A stretch of 64,000 nucleotides of DNA. It comes from JANYCO01 sp035535995 (GTDB lineage Bacteria > Bacteroidota > Bacteroidia > Cytophagales > Cytophagaceae). The DNA lies in the NCBI GenBank assembly GCA_035535995.1, contig DATLOZ010000010.1, positions 1 to 64,000 on the forward strand, in the 5' to 3' direction. Numbering within the stretch: the first letter of the stretch is position 1; each line of letters opens with the position of its first letter. Under the pieces are notes generated by a model, which did no database searches, was not told where the DNA came from, and saw only the letters and a program-made list of their open reading frames with translations. Of the stretch, positions 23,731-31,634 are shown piece by piece. The translations under genes were made by a program, and so were the position numbers.

Positions 23731-26700
23731 ATGGAATTTTTTGGCAGTGAACATGCAGATCGTTTGAATCCTTTTCATAAAAGAAAGAGAGCAACTCAAA
23801 AATCTTATTGGAACGAAGATTTTGGAAACGGTTATTGGCAACGCAATGGCTGGCTAGGGTTTTTATGGAAAAATTCTGAAGCTCAAGATACCTTAGAATT
23901 AGAATCAACCAGCTCTGAAGTAGCAAATGAACAGGAGAATAATTTTCTGGAGGGGAACTTACACTTAACTCAAATTCTTGAAAAGAATAAAGGGCAAGGA
24001 TTTGCTTTGAACCAAATTACCAGGCAGGAAATGGAACAAATGCTGAAATATGATTTTACGGCAATAAGAATACATACAGGTGAAGTAGCGGAGGAAATCT
24101 GTGTTGCTATTGGTGCGCAAGCATTTACATATGGTTTAGATATATATTTTTCGAAAGGAACATTTTCTCCTGAAACAAAGGAAGGCAAGAGTCTTCTTCT
24201 TCACGAACTGATGCACATAAAGGACAATGGCATTGAAGACAACCAAATAAGAACTTATTATTCAGTAGATCTGGCAAAAAGTCTGCGAGAGTCTATTCTC
24301 TTTAATCAAAAAAAATCATTATTCAGTTTCGAGCTTTTGGAAAGGCTTTACCGTTATTCAGGAAATATGGAGTTATATAAAGCTGCTGTAAATGCTAAAG
24401 TAATAGGATTGGATTTCACATTATTGGTACTGGATGCACAAAAATATCTTACAGAATTTTACGCTATCCATACAGATGGAAAATTGGGTGATCTGACTAT
24501 CAGTGCTATGAATGCCTGGGAAAAAACAGCGGGTAACTATAACAAAAACATCGCAAAACATAAGGTGGATCTTGCTCTTATAAATTTAATAAACGAGACT
24601 GCAAAAGATGTCTATTTGGCAACAATTGCCTTTGCAAAAAAAGATGCAGAAAGTAGAGAATTTGCATGGCTTGTACTTAAGTCCCAACGTGTATTATTTA
24701 ACAAAATAAAACAGCAAGATGGACAATTAGGCCCTGGCACCAAAACAGAATTACAAAAGAGAGTGCAGTCGGGGATCGTACCAAATATGGACGTAATTAA
24801 TAGTAAATTCAATATATCTAGTACAGCTGATAATCTTGCTCCCCAACACTATCGGCCTAAAGAAATTTCCAGAAATAGTTGGAATTTATTTGAGAAGAAA
24901 TATCCAGTAGTATGGGATAGCAATCCATTTGAAATATCTGTTTACGTAGAAGAAGAAAGAGATATGTTGAATGAAGACCACGGGACATTACCTCCATCGC
25001 TGAAAATAAAAATAAGATACACCGGCGACGGTACTGCAGACATTCCTGAAAGAGAATTAAATTTAGGTACCATTCCGAAAGTAGACCATTATAATCCTTT
25101 AATATATATTTATTCTGAAAAAGAAAAACACAATGTTTATATAGACCTTCTCTTAGCTGGGAATTATACTTTTTTACTAGACGATATAGTAACACCAAAC
25201 ACTGCCTGGACACCTTCATGGAACAAACATGAGATCGCAGCTGGTAAGTTTGACAAAAAAAGCGGATCCGGAGTAAGTACTTCTCTTACCACAATTAATA
25301 TAATACCGAAAAGCAGTGTACCTACCGTAAGCGGATTACAGAATAAAAAATATACACGCAAAACTTACGGTACAATTACAGACCTCGTAACGCTTCCTGC
25401 CCTAACGGAATTACAAGCAGCACAGACAGCTCTCAATAATATTATTTCAAATGAAGTTTATGGAGGATCTACCACTGAAAGAGAATTCATAAAACAATCT
25501 TTCCCACTATACCTGGAACAGGCACAAAAAGAGGATTCTAATGAATTGGCAAAAAAAGGAGCTGGACTCTATAATGCCATTCAAATTCTTAAACCTAAAT
25601 TTTTGGCTTTGCAGCCTTTTAAAACTCATGAGTTACACCCCGAAAGCATCGCAAATGAAGCCGTAGAACTGGCCAATGAAGTAGCACAAAAATATGATGC
25701 GGTGCTTATGGCAAGTTTTGACAACGTAGAAAAAGCCAATATACTCTTAGCTATTGCGGACAAAGCTTTTGATGAGTTTAGCTTTAAATTGCCAGCTCTT
25801 TATCTCAGACCTGGGCAGGGACTTGAGGCAGAAGTTAATACTCTTGGCAACCTATCCTATTACATTCTTGAATTCCGAAAAAAAACGAATAGTGATTTAA
25901 AATATCAGGAGGTAGATGGTATGCTAGGGCTGAATTATAGCAATAGCAATAATCCTGATATAGCAGCCAGATTGAGACAAACGATCATGGTGGTAAGGGA
26001 ACGGTACAGTGCAGGAGATGTGAATACATTGACAAACATAATGCATGTATTTTCAGAAACCAGGAAGGCCAGACATATTTCTTTGCTCATGTATTACTTC
26101 GAACTTTTCAAGGTTTACGAGCAAAACCTGAATAAAATTTTTATCTCAGGTGTCGACACTGTATTACCTGGTAACGCCAGTCAAGTGAGTAAAAAGTATA
26201 TAGAAAAGTTCAAAAACATTTTATCCAATCTTAACGATACATATAGTAAACTCAAAGGAACCTTACCGAGGAATGAATACGAGGCTTTAAAAAATGCAGA
26301 AGAAAAAAGTGTTTTAGAATTTCTCACAGAAATAAGTAAAAAAGAATTTGGTGACGATCTAACCTTTGTAACGAATAGACTGGAAACGGCAGAACTCATA
26401 GAGCATGCAACCAAACAACTTGCTATTACATTATTAGCTGCCGCAGCATCTTTCTATGTAGGGCCTGCTGCCGGACTCGCACTTCGTACAATGGGAGCCG
26501 GTGCTACCGCAACTAAGATAGGAGTATTTGCAGCTGAGGTATTTACCTTTACAGTCGCCGATCAAGCAGGTCAAAAGTTGGTGTTTGGGAAAACACAATC
26601 AAGCTTTATGGAAGCGCTAGCAACAAACACCCTGCTCTTTGGTGCTATGAAAGCCGTAAGCATAGGCCATAGAAGTTTGTTTACAGCAATTGCCGGTGAA

Positions 26701-28251
26701 AATGCACCTCAACATTTGCCCGGATTATTTACCGCAAGTGAAACTACCGCAACCCTTATTTCTCTTCAGGCAATCGGCATGGCACATCATACCATCATGA
26801 CCGGAACCTCTATGAGTGATAAGGAACAGGTATTAGCTTTCGCACAAAATATAGCGATGATGGCGGGTATCAGACTGGGCGCTTTTCTCGGAAAGCCATA
26901 TGCCGAACGCATGCAATCAAGAACATGGCAGGTGGTGAAGGAGAAATACAATGCCGAGTATACTATCCTTGAGCAAAACCGGAAGATCCTAGAGCAACAC
27001 CTTCTTATTGTTAGGAGCGGCAAAGGATCTCCGGAAGCAACACAGGACCTCCTGGCGCGACTGGAAAAGCAGTTCAACTCCGAATTAGAGATGCTTGAAC
27101 AACTAAAGAAAGACGGGAAGAGCGAAGGAATCGATGTATCCAAAGACATTGCAGAATATAAAAATAAAATTATTGAAACCGAAGTCTTCCTTTCGTCGCT
27201 CGGATTTGAAGTGAAAACATCGAGCAAACAATATTTCAGAATAGTAAAACCTGGTGTAGTAGCCTATATGGATGCTGAAGCCTCTACAGTAAAAGAACAG
27301 TTACAGCTCCAATTCAAAGACAAGGGAGCTTTTGAAGAATTGGATAATGGAGTCTTTCAGATCCGTATTGGTTTGGAGACGGTAATGTATGTTAAAGAAT
27401 CTTTGGTAAAAGGATATCTGCGCTCTACTGGCGTCACAAGTTCTGTAATACAATCCTACGTACCTGAAGCAAAAGCCAGGTATAAAAACGATCCAGAAGG
27501 CGCTATCCGTTATATAAAAACCAGGATGACCGATAGAAATGCGGTCAAATATCTAGAGGATTTATTAGCCTCTTCAAAAGAGAAATCAGCAATCCTCGAA
27601 GACTTGGCGGGCGCGGAAAACAAAGCGATCGATAGTGGATATTCATTGGAAATCTATTTAAGTTACGAGTATAATAAAAACTTTGAAACCAACGGAAAAT
27701 ATGAAAATGAAGCAGAGCTTAAAGCTTTTGCTGAAAAATATGAGCTATATAATGATAAGAATGGAGTAAAGACACCTGCAATAGATGAAGCTGATATATT
27801 TATAGACCGACTAAATAAAGAGACTACAAAGACAGATGGTAAACATATTTTTGGTGAAGATAGCCTGGCAGAATACATGGGAATTAACAGACAAAGGTAC
27901 CCTTTGCCGGAGGGATTCATTGAAAATAATAATGGTCAGTATGAGTTTATCGAAGTCAAAAATCAAAATCGGCCTGTAGCAGCAATAGAAAAATTTCAAA
28001 CAATATGGGATTATGCTTCTGGCAAAATAAATGCAAACCCTGTTTTCTCCACTAATAAAATTGGTAGATTTGTAATTAATGTGCCTGAGCGTTCAAGAAT
28101 TCCAGGCAGCAGACACGGAATCAGTTTTTCGGAAACTGCATTTAACGTAGATGCAAACGGAATACTTACCAAAAACGGTAAACCGGTATTTATCGGAAAC
28201 ATTCCGGTAGAAGTAAGAGTAAAAACAATGATTGCACAGAAATCAAATTAA
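23731..28251 (+). CDS. Giant DUF4157 (eCIS-core) toxin-like protein with HExxH motif
   Basis: 1506 aa from the ATG at 23731; an overlapping ATG at 23686 would read through the end of the ATPase gene and is less likely. Residues about 77-165 match DUF4157, the eCIS-associated domain (IRIHTGEVAEEICVAIGAQAFTYG...LLLHELMH), with the zinc-protease motif HELMH at 158-162. Two short segments (about 234-265 and 312-345) have the Q-x-x-L...DGKLG-x-x-T-x-x-A pattern of peptidoglycan-binding-like repeats. A long middle follows, with a hydrophobic, Ala/Gly-rich stretch at about 897-1020. A coiled-coil-prone part (about 1065-1140) precedes a distinct C-terminal domain (about 1290-1506) containing FIEVKNQN (E1408, K1410), a PD-(D/E)xK-like motif. 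The layout is that of a polymorphic toxin. The presumed immunity gene starts 3 nt downstream. Confidence 0.82.
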   Translation: MEFFGSEHADRLNPFHKRKRATQKSYWNEDFGNGYWQRNGWLGFLWKNSEAQDTLELESTSSEVANEQENNFLEGNLHLTQILEKNKGQGFALNQITRQEMEQMLKYDFTAIRIHTGEVAEEICVAIGAQAFTYGLDIYFSKGTFSPETKEGKSLLLHELMHIKDNGIEDNQIRTYYSVDLAKSLRESILFNQKKSLFSFELLERLYRYSGNMELYKAAVNAKVIGLDFTLLVLDAQKYLTEFYAIHTDGKLGDLTISAMNAWEKTAGNYNKNIAKHKVDLALINLINETAKDVYLATIAFAKKDAESREFAWLVLKSQRVLFNKIKQQDGQLGPGTKTELQKRVQSGIVPNMDVINSKFNISSTADNLAPQHYRPKEISRNSWNLFEKKYPVVWDSNPFEISVYVEEERDMLNEDHGTLPPSLKIKIRYTGDGTADIPERELNLGTIPKVDHYNPLIYIYSEKEKHNVYIDLLLAGNYTFLLDDIVTPNTAWTPSWNKHEIAAGKFDKKSGSGVSTSLTTINIIPKSSVPTVSGLQNKKYTRKTYGTITDLVTLPALTELQAAQTALNNIISNEVYGGSTTEREFIKQSFPLYLEQAQKEDSNELAKKGAGLYNAIQILKPKFLALQPFKTHELHPESIANEAVELANEVAQKYDAVLMASFDNVEKANILLAIADKAFDEFSFKLPALYLRPGQGLEAEVNTLGNLSYYILEFRKKTNSDLKYQEVDGMLGLNYSNSNNPDIAARLRQTIMVVRERYSAGDVNTLTNIMHVFSETRKARHISLLMYYFELFKVYEQNLNKIFISGVDTVLPGNASQVSKKYIEKFKNILSNLNDTYSKLKGTLPRNEYEALKNAEEKSVLEFLTEISKKEFGDDLTFVTNRLETAELIEHATKQLAITLLAAAASFYVGPAAGLALRTMGAGATATKIGVFAAEVFTFTVADQAGQKLVFGKTQSSFMEALATNTLLFGAMKAVSIGHRSLFTAIAGENAPQHLPGLFTASETTATLISLQAIGMAHHTIMTGTSMSDKEQVLAFAQNIAMMAGIRLGAFLGKPYAERMQSRTWQVVKEKYNAEYTILEQNRKILEQHLLIVRSGKGSPEATQDLLARLEKQFNSELEMLEQLKKDGKSEGIDVSKDIAEYKNKIIETEVFLSSLGFEVKTSSKQYFRIVKPGVVAYMDAEASTVKEQLQLQFKDKGAFEELDNGVFQIRIGLETVMYVKESLVKGYLRSTGVTSSVIQSYVPEAKARYKNDPEGAIRYIKTRMTDRNAVKYLEDLLASSKEKSAILEDLAGAENKAIDSGYSLEIYLSYEYNKNFETNGKYENEAELKAFAEKYELYNDKNGVKTPAIDEADIFIDRLNKETTKTDGKHIFGEDSLAEYMGINRQRYPLPEGFIENNNGQYEFIEVKNQNRPVAAIEKFQTIWDYASGKINANPVFSTNKIGRFVINVPERSRIPGSRHGISFSETAFNVDANGILTKNGKPVFIGNIPVEVRVKTMIAQKSN

Positions 28252-28254
28252 ATC

Positions 28255-29091
28255 ATGGCTGCAGATCTGCATTTTCATTTTAAATTAATAGATGGGAATA
28301 TTTCATCAGGAGAACTTTTTAAAAAGATATTTGAGCTTACTAAAAATAGTTCGCTTTATGGTTATCCTCTTCAAATTATAATCATGAATGATGAACAGTC
28401 TGTGCTGGATCCTACTCTAAAAGAAATGCTTCTAAGCTATGACGATCAACCTATTGAAGTAACACCAGAGAAGATAGTACAATACCTATCGGTTATAGAG
28501 GATGAAAGTTATTATATAAAATACAGGATTCTGGCAGCTGATCGGATTGAATATAATTCGAAACAGAAAAAAATTATACCCTTAGAACAAGGAGTTGATT
28601 TTCATATCATGGGTAAAAACAATCATATGCATGGAAAGGAAAAATATGATTTTATTTATGATCTATGGAAAGACATGCGATATACAGACCCTGACAATTG
28701 TGTTAAAGTAGTCGCAGAGGTAGAGGAATTGTTATCATTGGGAATTGAACGTGTTTGGGGACCTAGTGTGGATATAATGGATTATCCACTCAGAGACCGA
28801 CTGGTATATCATAAAAGCCCTGAAGGCTATAAGAACGCGCTTCAATGGGTAAACGATCAATTGTATAAATATGAACCAGAAAAAAATTTCTCTTTGAAAG
28901 TTTTATCTATGGATGAAATTATTCTTATCGCCCTCGAATCAAAAGATACTCATATCAGAGAAACTATATATGGACCTATTATTTATGCAAACCAGTTCTA
29001 CAGTGATAGCCTGGAAATGTTCTACAGAAATCTTTACAAGGCTTCTGCTGGTGTCGATTTCCCGGATTTTCCTACCAGCCTGTGGTTTTAA
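28255..29091 (+). CDS. Putative immunity protein of the DUF4157 toxin
   Basis: A 278-aa soluble, acidic-looking protein without signal peptide or membrane segments, starting 3 nt after the toxin stop codon. I do not recognise its family. Visible features are an N-terminal FHFKLIDGNISSGELFKKIFEL, a central helix-rich part (PDNCVKVVAEVEELLSLGIERVWGPSVDIMDYPLRDRL), and a C-terminal helical domain ending FPDFPTSLWF. The position directly behind a giant toxin-like gene and the cytosolic character suggest immunity, but this is inference from gene order only. A short hairpin (29096-29114) follows the gene. Confidence 0.6.
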   Translation: MAADLHFHFKLIDGNISSGELFKKIFELTKNSSLYGYPLQIIIMNDEQSVLDPTLKEMLLSYDDQPIEVTPEKIVQYLSVIEDESYYIKYRILAADRIEYNSKQKKIIPLEQGVDFHIMGKNNHMHGKEKYDFIYDLWKDMRYTDPDNCVKVVAEVEELLSLGIERVWGPSVDIMDYPLRDRLVYHKSPEGYKNALQWVNDQLYKYEPEKNFSLKVLSMDEIILIALESKDTHIRETIYGPIIYANQFYSDSLEMFYRNLYKASAGVDFPDFPTSLWF

Positions 29092-29095
29092 TTAG

Positions 29096-29114
29096 TAATA
29101 GAAACCTTCTATTA
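29096..29114 (+). terminator. Short hairpin after the toxin operon
   Basis: TAATAGAA-ACC-TTCTATTA, a perfect 8-bp AT-rich stem 5 nt after the last gene of the operon. It has no following T-tract, so termination is only possible. Confidence 0.35.
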
Positions 29115-29212
29115 ACCCCCACTTCTTCTTCAATACATCCCCAAAACCACTCTTCCTGCAGTTTTTTTATTTGTATCACGTTTAATCATTAAACAAATTT
29201 TTCTCGAAAAAC

Positions 29213-29262
29213 TTGTTTAGTAACTTTAAAGTTACCTATATTTGGGTAACCTAAAAGTTACC
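29213..29262 (+). promoter_or_regulatory. Promoter of the ArsR-SRPBCC operon with two operator palindromes
   Basis: TTG 29213-29215, 21-nt spacer, TATATTTG 29237-29244. Between them lies a perfect 16-bp palindrome GTAACTTTAAAGTTAC (29220-29235). Immediately after the -7 box comes GGTAAC-N6-GTTACC (29245-29262). The shared half-site is (A)GTTACC. The start codon is at 29267, so RNA polymerase access is fully enclosed by operators. A further palindrome GTTTAAT-C-ATTAAAC lies upstream (29180-29194). Confidence 0.8.
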
Positions 29263-29266
29263 AATC

Positions 29267-29695
29267 ATGCAAAAAGAGATAAAACAAACCTGGTTTTTCG
29301 AGCGGTCGTCTAGCGAAGTATGGGAGTACCTTACCAAACCCGAGCTCATTGAACAATGGCTGATGAAAAATGATTTTCAACCAATCGTAGGACATAAATT
29401 CCGCTTCACCTTCACCGCAAAACCAGGCAGCCAGTATGCTGGTGTTGTGGATTGTGAAGTGCTGGAAGTAAAACCTTTTACCAGGCTCTCCTATACATGG
29501 AACGGCAGCACGCAAGACCAAAACAGGCATTTCAATTCAACGATCGTTTGGACGCTTGTGCCGAAAGACAACGGAACCGAACTTCAGCTCCAGCACGACG
29601 GATTTGAATTGCTGGAAGATATTCTTACTCATTCCAGCGGCTGGGTCAGCTGCTTAAAGAAAATTGAAGAACTTTTTAACTCCATTCAAAAATGA
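29267..29695 (+). CDS. SRPBCC (AHSA1-like) protein, first gene of the ArsR operon
   Basis: A 142-aa START-fold protein: IKQTWFFERSSSEVWEYLTKPELIEQWLM, then VGHKFRFTFTAKPG, VDCEVLEVKPFTRLSYTWNG, TIVWTLVPKDNGTELQLQHDGFE and the closing helix SGWVSCLKKIEELF. The pattern is that of the ArsR-linked AHSA1 branch. Its stop codon overlaps the start of the ArsR gene (ATGA), so the two are translationally coupled. The protein is expected to bind a small hydrophobic ligand or act as a co-chaperone-like adaptor; there is no direct evidence. Confidence 0.9.
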   Translation: MQKEIKQTWFFERSSSEVWEYLTKPELIEQWLMKNDFQPIVGHKFRFTFTAKPGSQYAGVVDCEVLEVKPFTRLSYTWNGSTQDQNRHFNSTIVWTLVPKDNGTELQLQHDGFELLEDILTHSSGWVSCLKKIEELFNSIQK

Positions 29696-30012
29696 AAACA
29701 CAAACATTGGACGCCTTCCAGGTAATTGCCGATCCAAGCCGCAGGCAAATGCTTATGATGCTTTCAAAAGACAGTATGACCATAAACTCCATTGCAGAAA
29801 ATTTTGAGATGAGCCGGCCTGCTGTTTCCAAACATATTAAGATCATGTACCACGCAGGTTTTATCACGATCAAAGATATAGGCAGAGAGCGTTACTGTAC
29901 TTTAAAGCAAGAGGGTTTTGACGAAGTGCAGGATTTCATCAACTACTTCGATAAGTTCTGGACAAATAAACTTAGTAAGCTGCAATCCATCTTAAACAAC
30001 AAATCCAAATGA
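29692..30012 (+). CDS. ArsR-family winged-helix repressor
   Basis: A 106-aa helix-turn-helix regulator: LDAFQVIADPSRRQMLMML (ArsR signature ADPSRR), TINSIAENFEMSRPAVSKHIKIMYHAGFI (recognition helix) and the wing RERYCTLKQEGFDEVQDFINYFDKFW. It lacks the CxC metal site of ArsR/SmtB arsenic or zinc sensors, so it belongs to the SRPBCC-linked, non-metal branch. It overlaps its neighbours by four bases on both sides (ATGA), giving tight coupling. It most likely represses its own operon through the palindromes at 29220-29262. Confidence 0.93.
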   Translation: MKTQTLDAFQVIADPSRRQMLMMLSKDSMTINSIAENFEMSRPAVSKHIKIMYHAGFITIKDIGRERYCTLKQEGFDEVQDFINYFDKFWTNKLSKLQSILNNKSK

Positions 30013-30854
30013 GTACTCTTCACTACACGAAAGCAAACTACTCGGTGGCAATCAACGTTGCCAAATCTGCGCAAGATGTTTTCAGTCATCTTCTGAAGGA
30101 TGTTCCAAAATTTTGGCCGGAAGAAATGGAAGGCGAATGCTCCAGGTTGAACGATGAGTTCGTATTTAAAACAGGAGATTCACACTATTCAAAAAACAAG
30201 ATAGCTGAATTGGTGCCCGACAAAAAACTTGTATGGCTTGTAACCGACAGTCTACGCAAGACCGACGGCTTTGAATGGACGGGAACAAAAATGATCTTTG
30301 AATTAATGCCTAAAGGCAACCACACCGTACTGAAGTTCACTTATGATGGTGTGATCGTAGAGAATGAATACGAGCGATTGGGAAAGATCTGTGATTTTGT
30401 GGTAAAAGAGAACCTGTACAAATTAATAGAAAGTTTTAGCGCAACTATTGAAGTTACCGAATCACCGCAGCATGTGTTTAACTGCCTCACAGAAGTATCA
30501 AAATGGTGGAGTAAAGATTTTGAAGGTAGCAGCAAACAGTTGAACGACGAATTTATTATTCATCATCCGAATGCACATTTTTCAAAACAAAAACTGGTTG
30601 AGGTCATTCCTGGTAAAAAATTAGTCTGGCTCGTTACCGAGAGTACTTTGCACTGGCTTCAGCACGACAAGCATGAGTGGACAAATACAAAAATGATCTT
30701 TGAGATCAATACTCAAAAAGACAAAACCATTCTCCAGTTTACACACGAAGGACTTGTGCCTACAAAGGAATGCTATATAAGATGTGAACAAGGCTGGGCG
30801 ATGGTGATTAAAAATTGCTTGTTTGATTTTATTCATGAAGGAAAAACAATTTAA
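30009..30854 (+). CDS. Tandem two-domain SRPBCC protein
   Basis: A 281-aa protein made of two consecutive AHSA1-like domains, about residues 9-140 (SVAINVAKSAQDVFSHL...LNDEF...LVPDKKLVWLVTDS...WTGTKMIFEL) and 142-275 (FSATIEVTESPQHVFNCL...LNDEF...VEVIPGKKLVWLVTES...WTNTKMIFEI...LQFTHEGLVPTKECY). The two halves align along their whole length, so the gene arose by internal duplication or fusion. The second half is the closer relative of the lone protein at 4177. The start overlaps the ArsR stop (ATGA). The first domain lacks the C..GW ending of the second, suggesting divergence of the pocket rim. Confidence 0.9.
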   Translation: MSTLHYTKANYSVAINVAKSAQDVFSHLLKDVPKFWPEEMEGECSRLNDEFVFKTGDSHYSKNKIAELVPDKKLVWLVTDSLRKTDGFEWTGTKMIFELMPKGNHTVLKFTYDGVIVENEYERLGKICDFVVKENLYKLIESFSATIEVTESPQHVFNCLTEVSKWWSKDFEGSSKQLNDEFIIHHPNAHFSKQKLVEVIPGKKLVWLVTESTLHWLQHDKHEWTNTKMIFEINTQKDKTILQFTHEGLVPTKECYIRCEQGWAMVIKNCLFDFIHEGKTI

Positions 30855-30875
30855 TAATTATAACATTTTAACAAT

Positions 30876-31313
30876 ATGGAAAATAAAAATTATCACAGAA
30901 CCATTATGGTGAAAGCTTCTGCAGAAGAAGCCATGAAAAAGATCAGTCAGGTAGATCGTTGGTGGGGAAAAGAATTTTCCGGCAGTACCAAGAAATTGAA
31001 TGATACATTTACCGTTCCTTTTGGAGAAGTTTCAGGGGAGATTTCTTTTGTTGATTTTGTCATCACTGAGCTTGTGCCAAATAAGAAAGTAGTTTGGAAA
31101 GTCATGAATTGTAATTTGCCTTGGTTCAACGACAAAAGAGAATGGAATGATACGGAAGTTATTTTTGAACTTTCTTCTGAAAAGAATAATACAAAAATTG
31201 ATTTCTCACATATTGGCTTAGTGCCGGAAGTTGAATGTTACGATGCTTGTGAAAAAGGTTGGGATATGCACATAACCCATGACCTGGTAAAATTTATGAA
31301 CGAAGAGAATTAA
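30876..31313 (+). CDS. SRPBCC (AHSA1-like) protein, last gene of the ArsR operon
   Basis: A 145-aa protein of the same family: YHRTIMVKASAEEAMKKISQVDRWWGKEFSG, LNDTFTVPFGEV, VITELVPNKKVVWKVMNC, NDTEVIFELSSEKNNTKIDFSHIGLVPEVECYDACEKGW. It has a slightly different middle insert (SGEISFVDF) from its paralogues. It follows the two-domain gene after 21 nt, and an intrinsic terminator lies at 31330. With the upstream genes, five START-like domains... counting the two-domain protein as two, four in all... are made from this operon together with their repressor. Confidence 0.9.
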   Translation: MENKNYHRTIMVKASAEEAMKKISQVDRWWGKEFSGSTKKLNDTFTVPFGEVSGEISFVDFVITELVPNKKVVWKVMNCNLPWFNDKREWNDTEVIFELSSEKNNTKIDFSHIGLVPEVECYDACEKGWDMHITHDLVKFMNEEN

Positions 31314-31329
31314 ATCTTTCTCTTAGGGT

Positions 31330-31357
31330 GCGGACGATTTGTCCGCGCCGTTTTTTT
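31330..31357 (+). terminator. Intrinsic terminator of the ArsR-SRPBCC operon
   Basis: GCGGAC-GATTT-GTCCGC (31330-31346) followed after four bases by a T7 run. Confidence 0.9.
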
Positions 31358-31634
31358 CAACCTTCGCGTTATGTATTTTCTCCATATGTATGCTGGTATT
31401 ATTTTTTGTAAAATTTCTTTTCTTGCATTTTTCTCGTTTTTATCCGTTAAAATGCTCACTGTTCTACGCGTAAATTTCTTCACTCTGTAAGGATTTATAC
31501 GTAAATGTAAGAACCATCGCGTTTTTGCATAACTCTCAAATAGGCGCCTCCGTTGAACGCAGAGGGTTATCTATTAGAACTATTTTCTGATTAACTCCAC
31601 TATTAAATAACAAACCAATCGAGGTTATAGAGCT
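31358..31634. other. Intergenic region upstream of the 1016-aa T9SS protein
   Basis: About 280 bp. An imperfect hairpin pairs ATAACTCTC (about 31529) with GAGGGTTAT (about 31562) around a GC-rich centre. It could be a leader structure for the gene at 31635. No gene was seen. Confidence 0.35.

Noticed and set aside
22379..29091. A complete phage-tail-like injection system
   Set aside because: No sheath, tube, baseplate, spike or tail-fibre gene is recognisable in the window; only ATPase and cargo-like genes are present.
29692..30012. Arsenic or zinc resistance operon
   Set aside because: The ArsR protein lacks metal-site cysteines and no transporter or reductase gene is linked.
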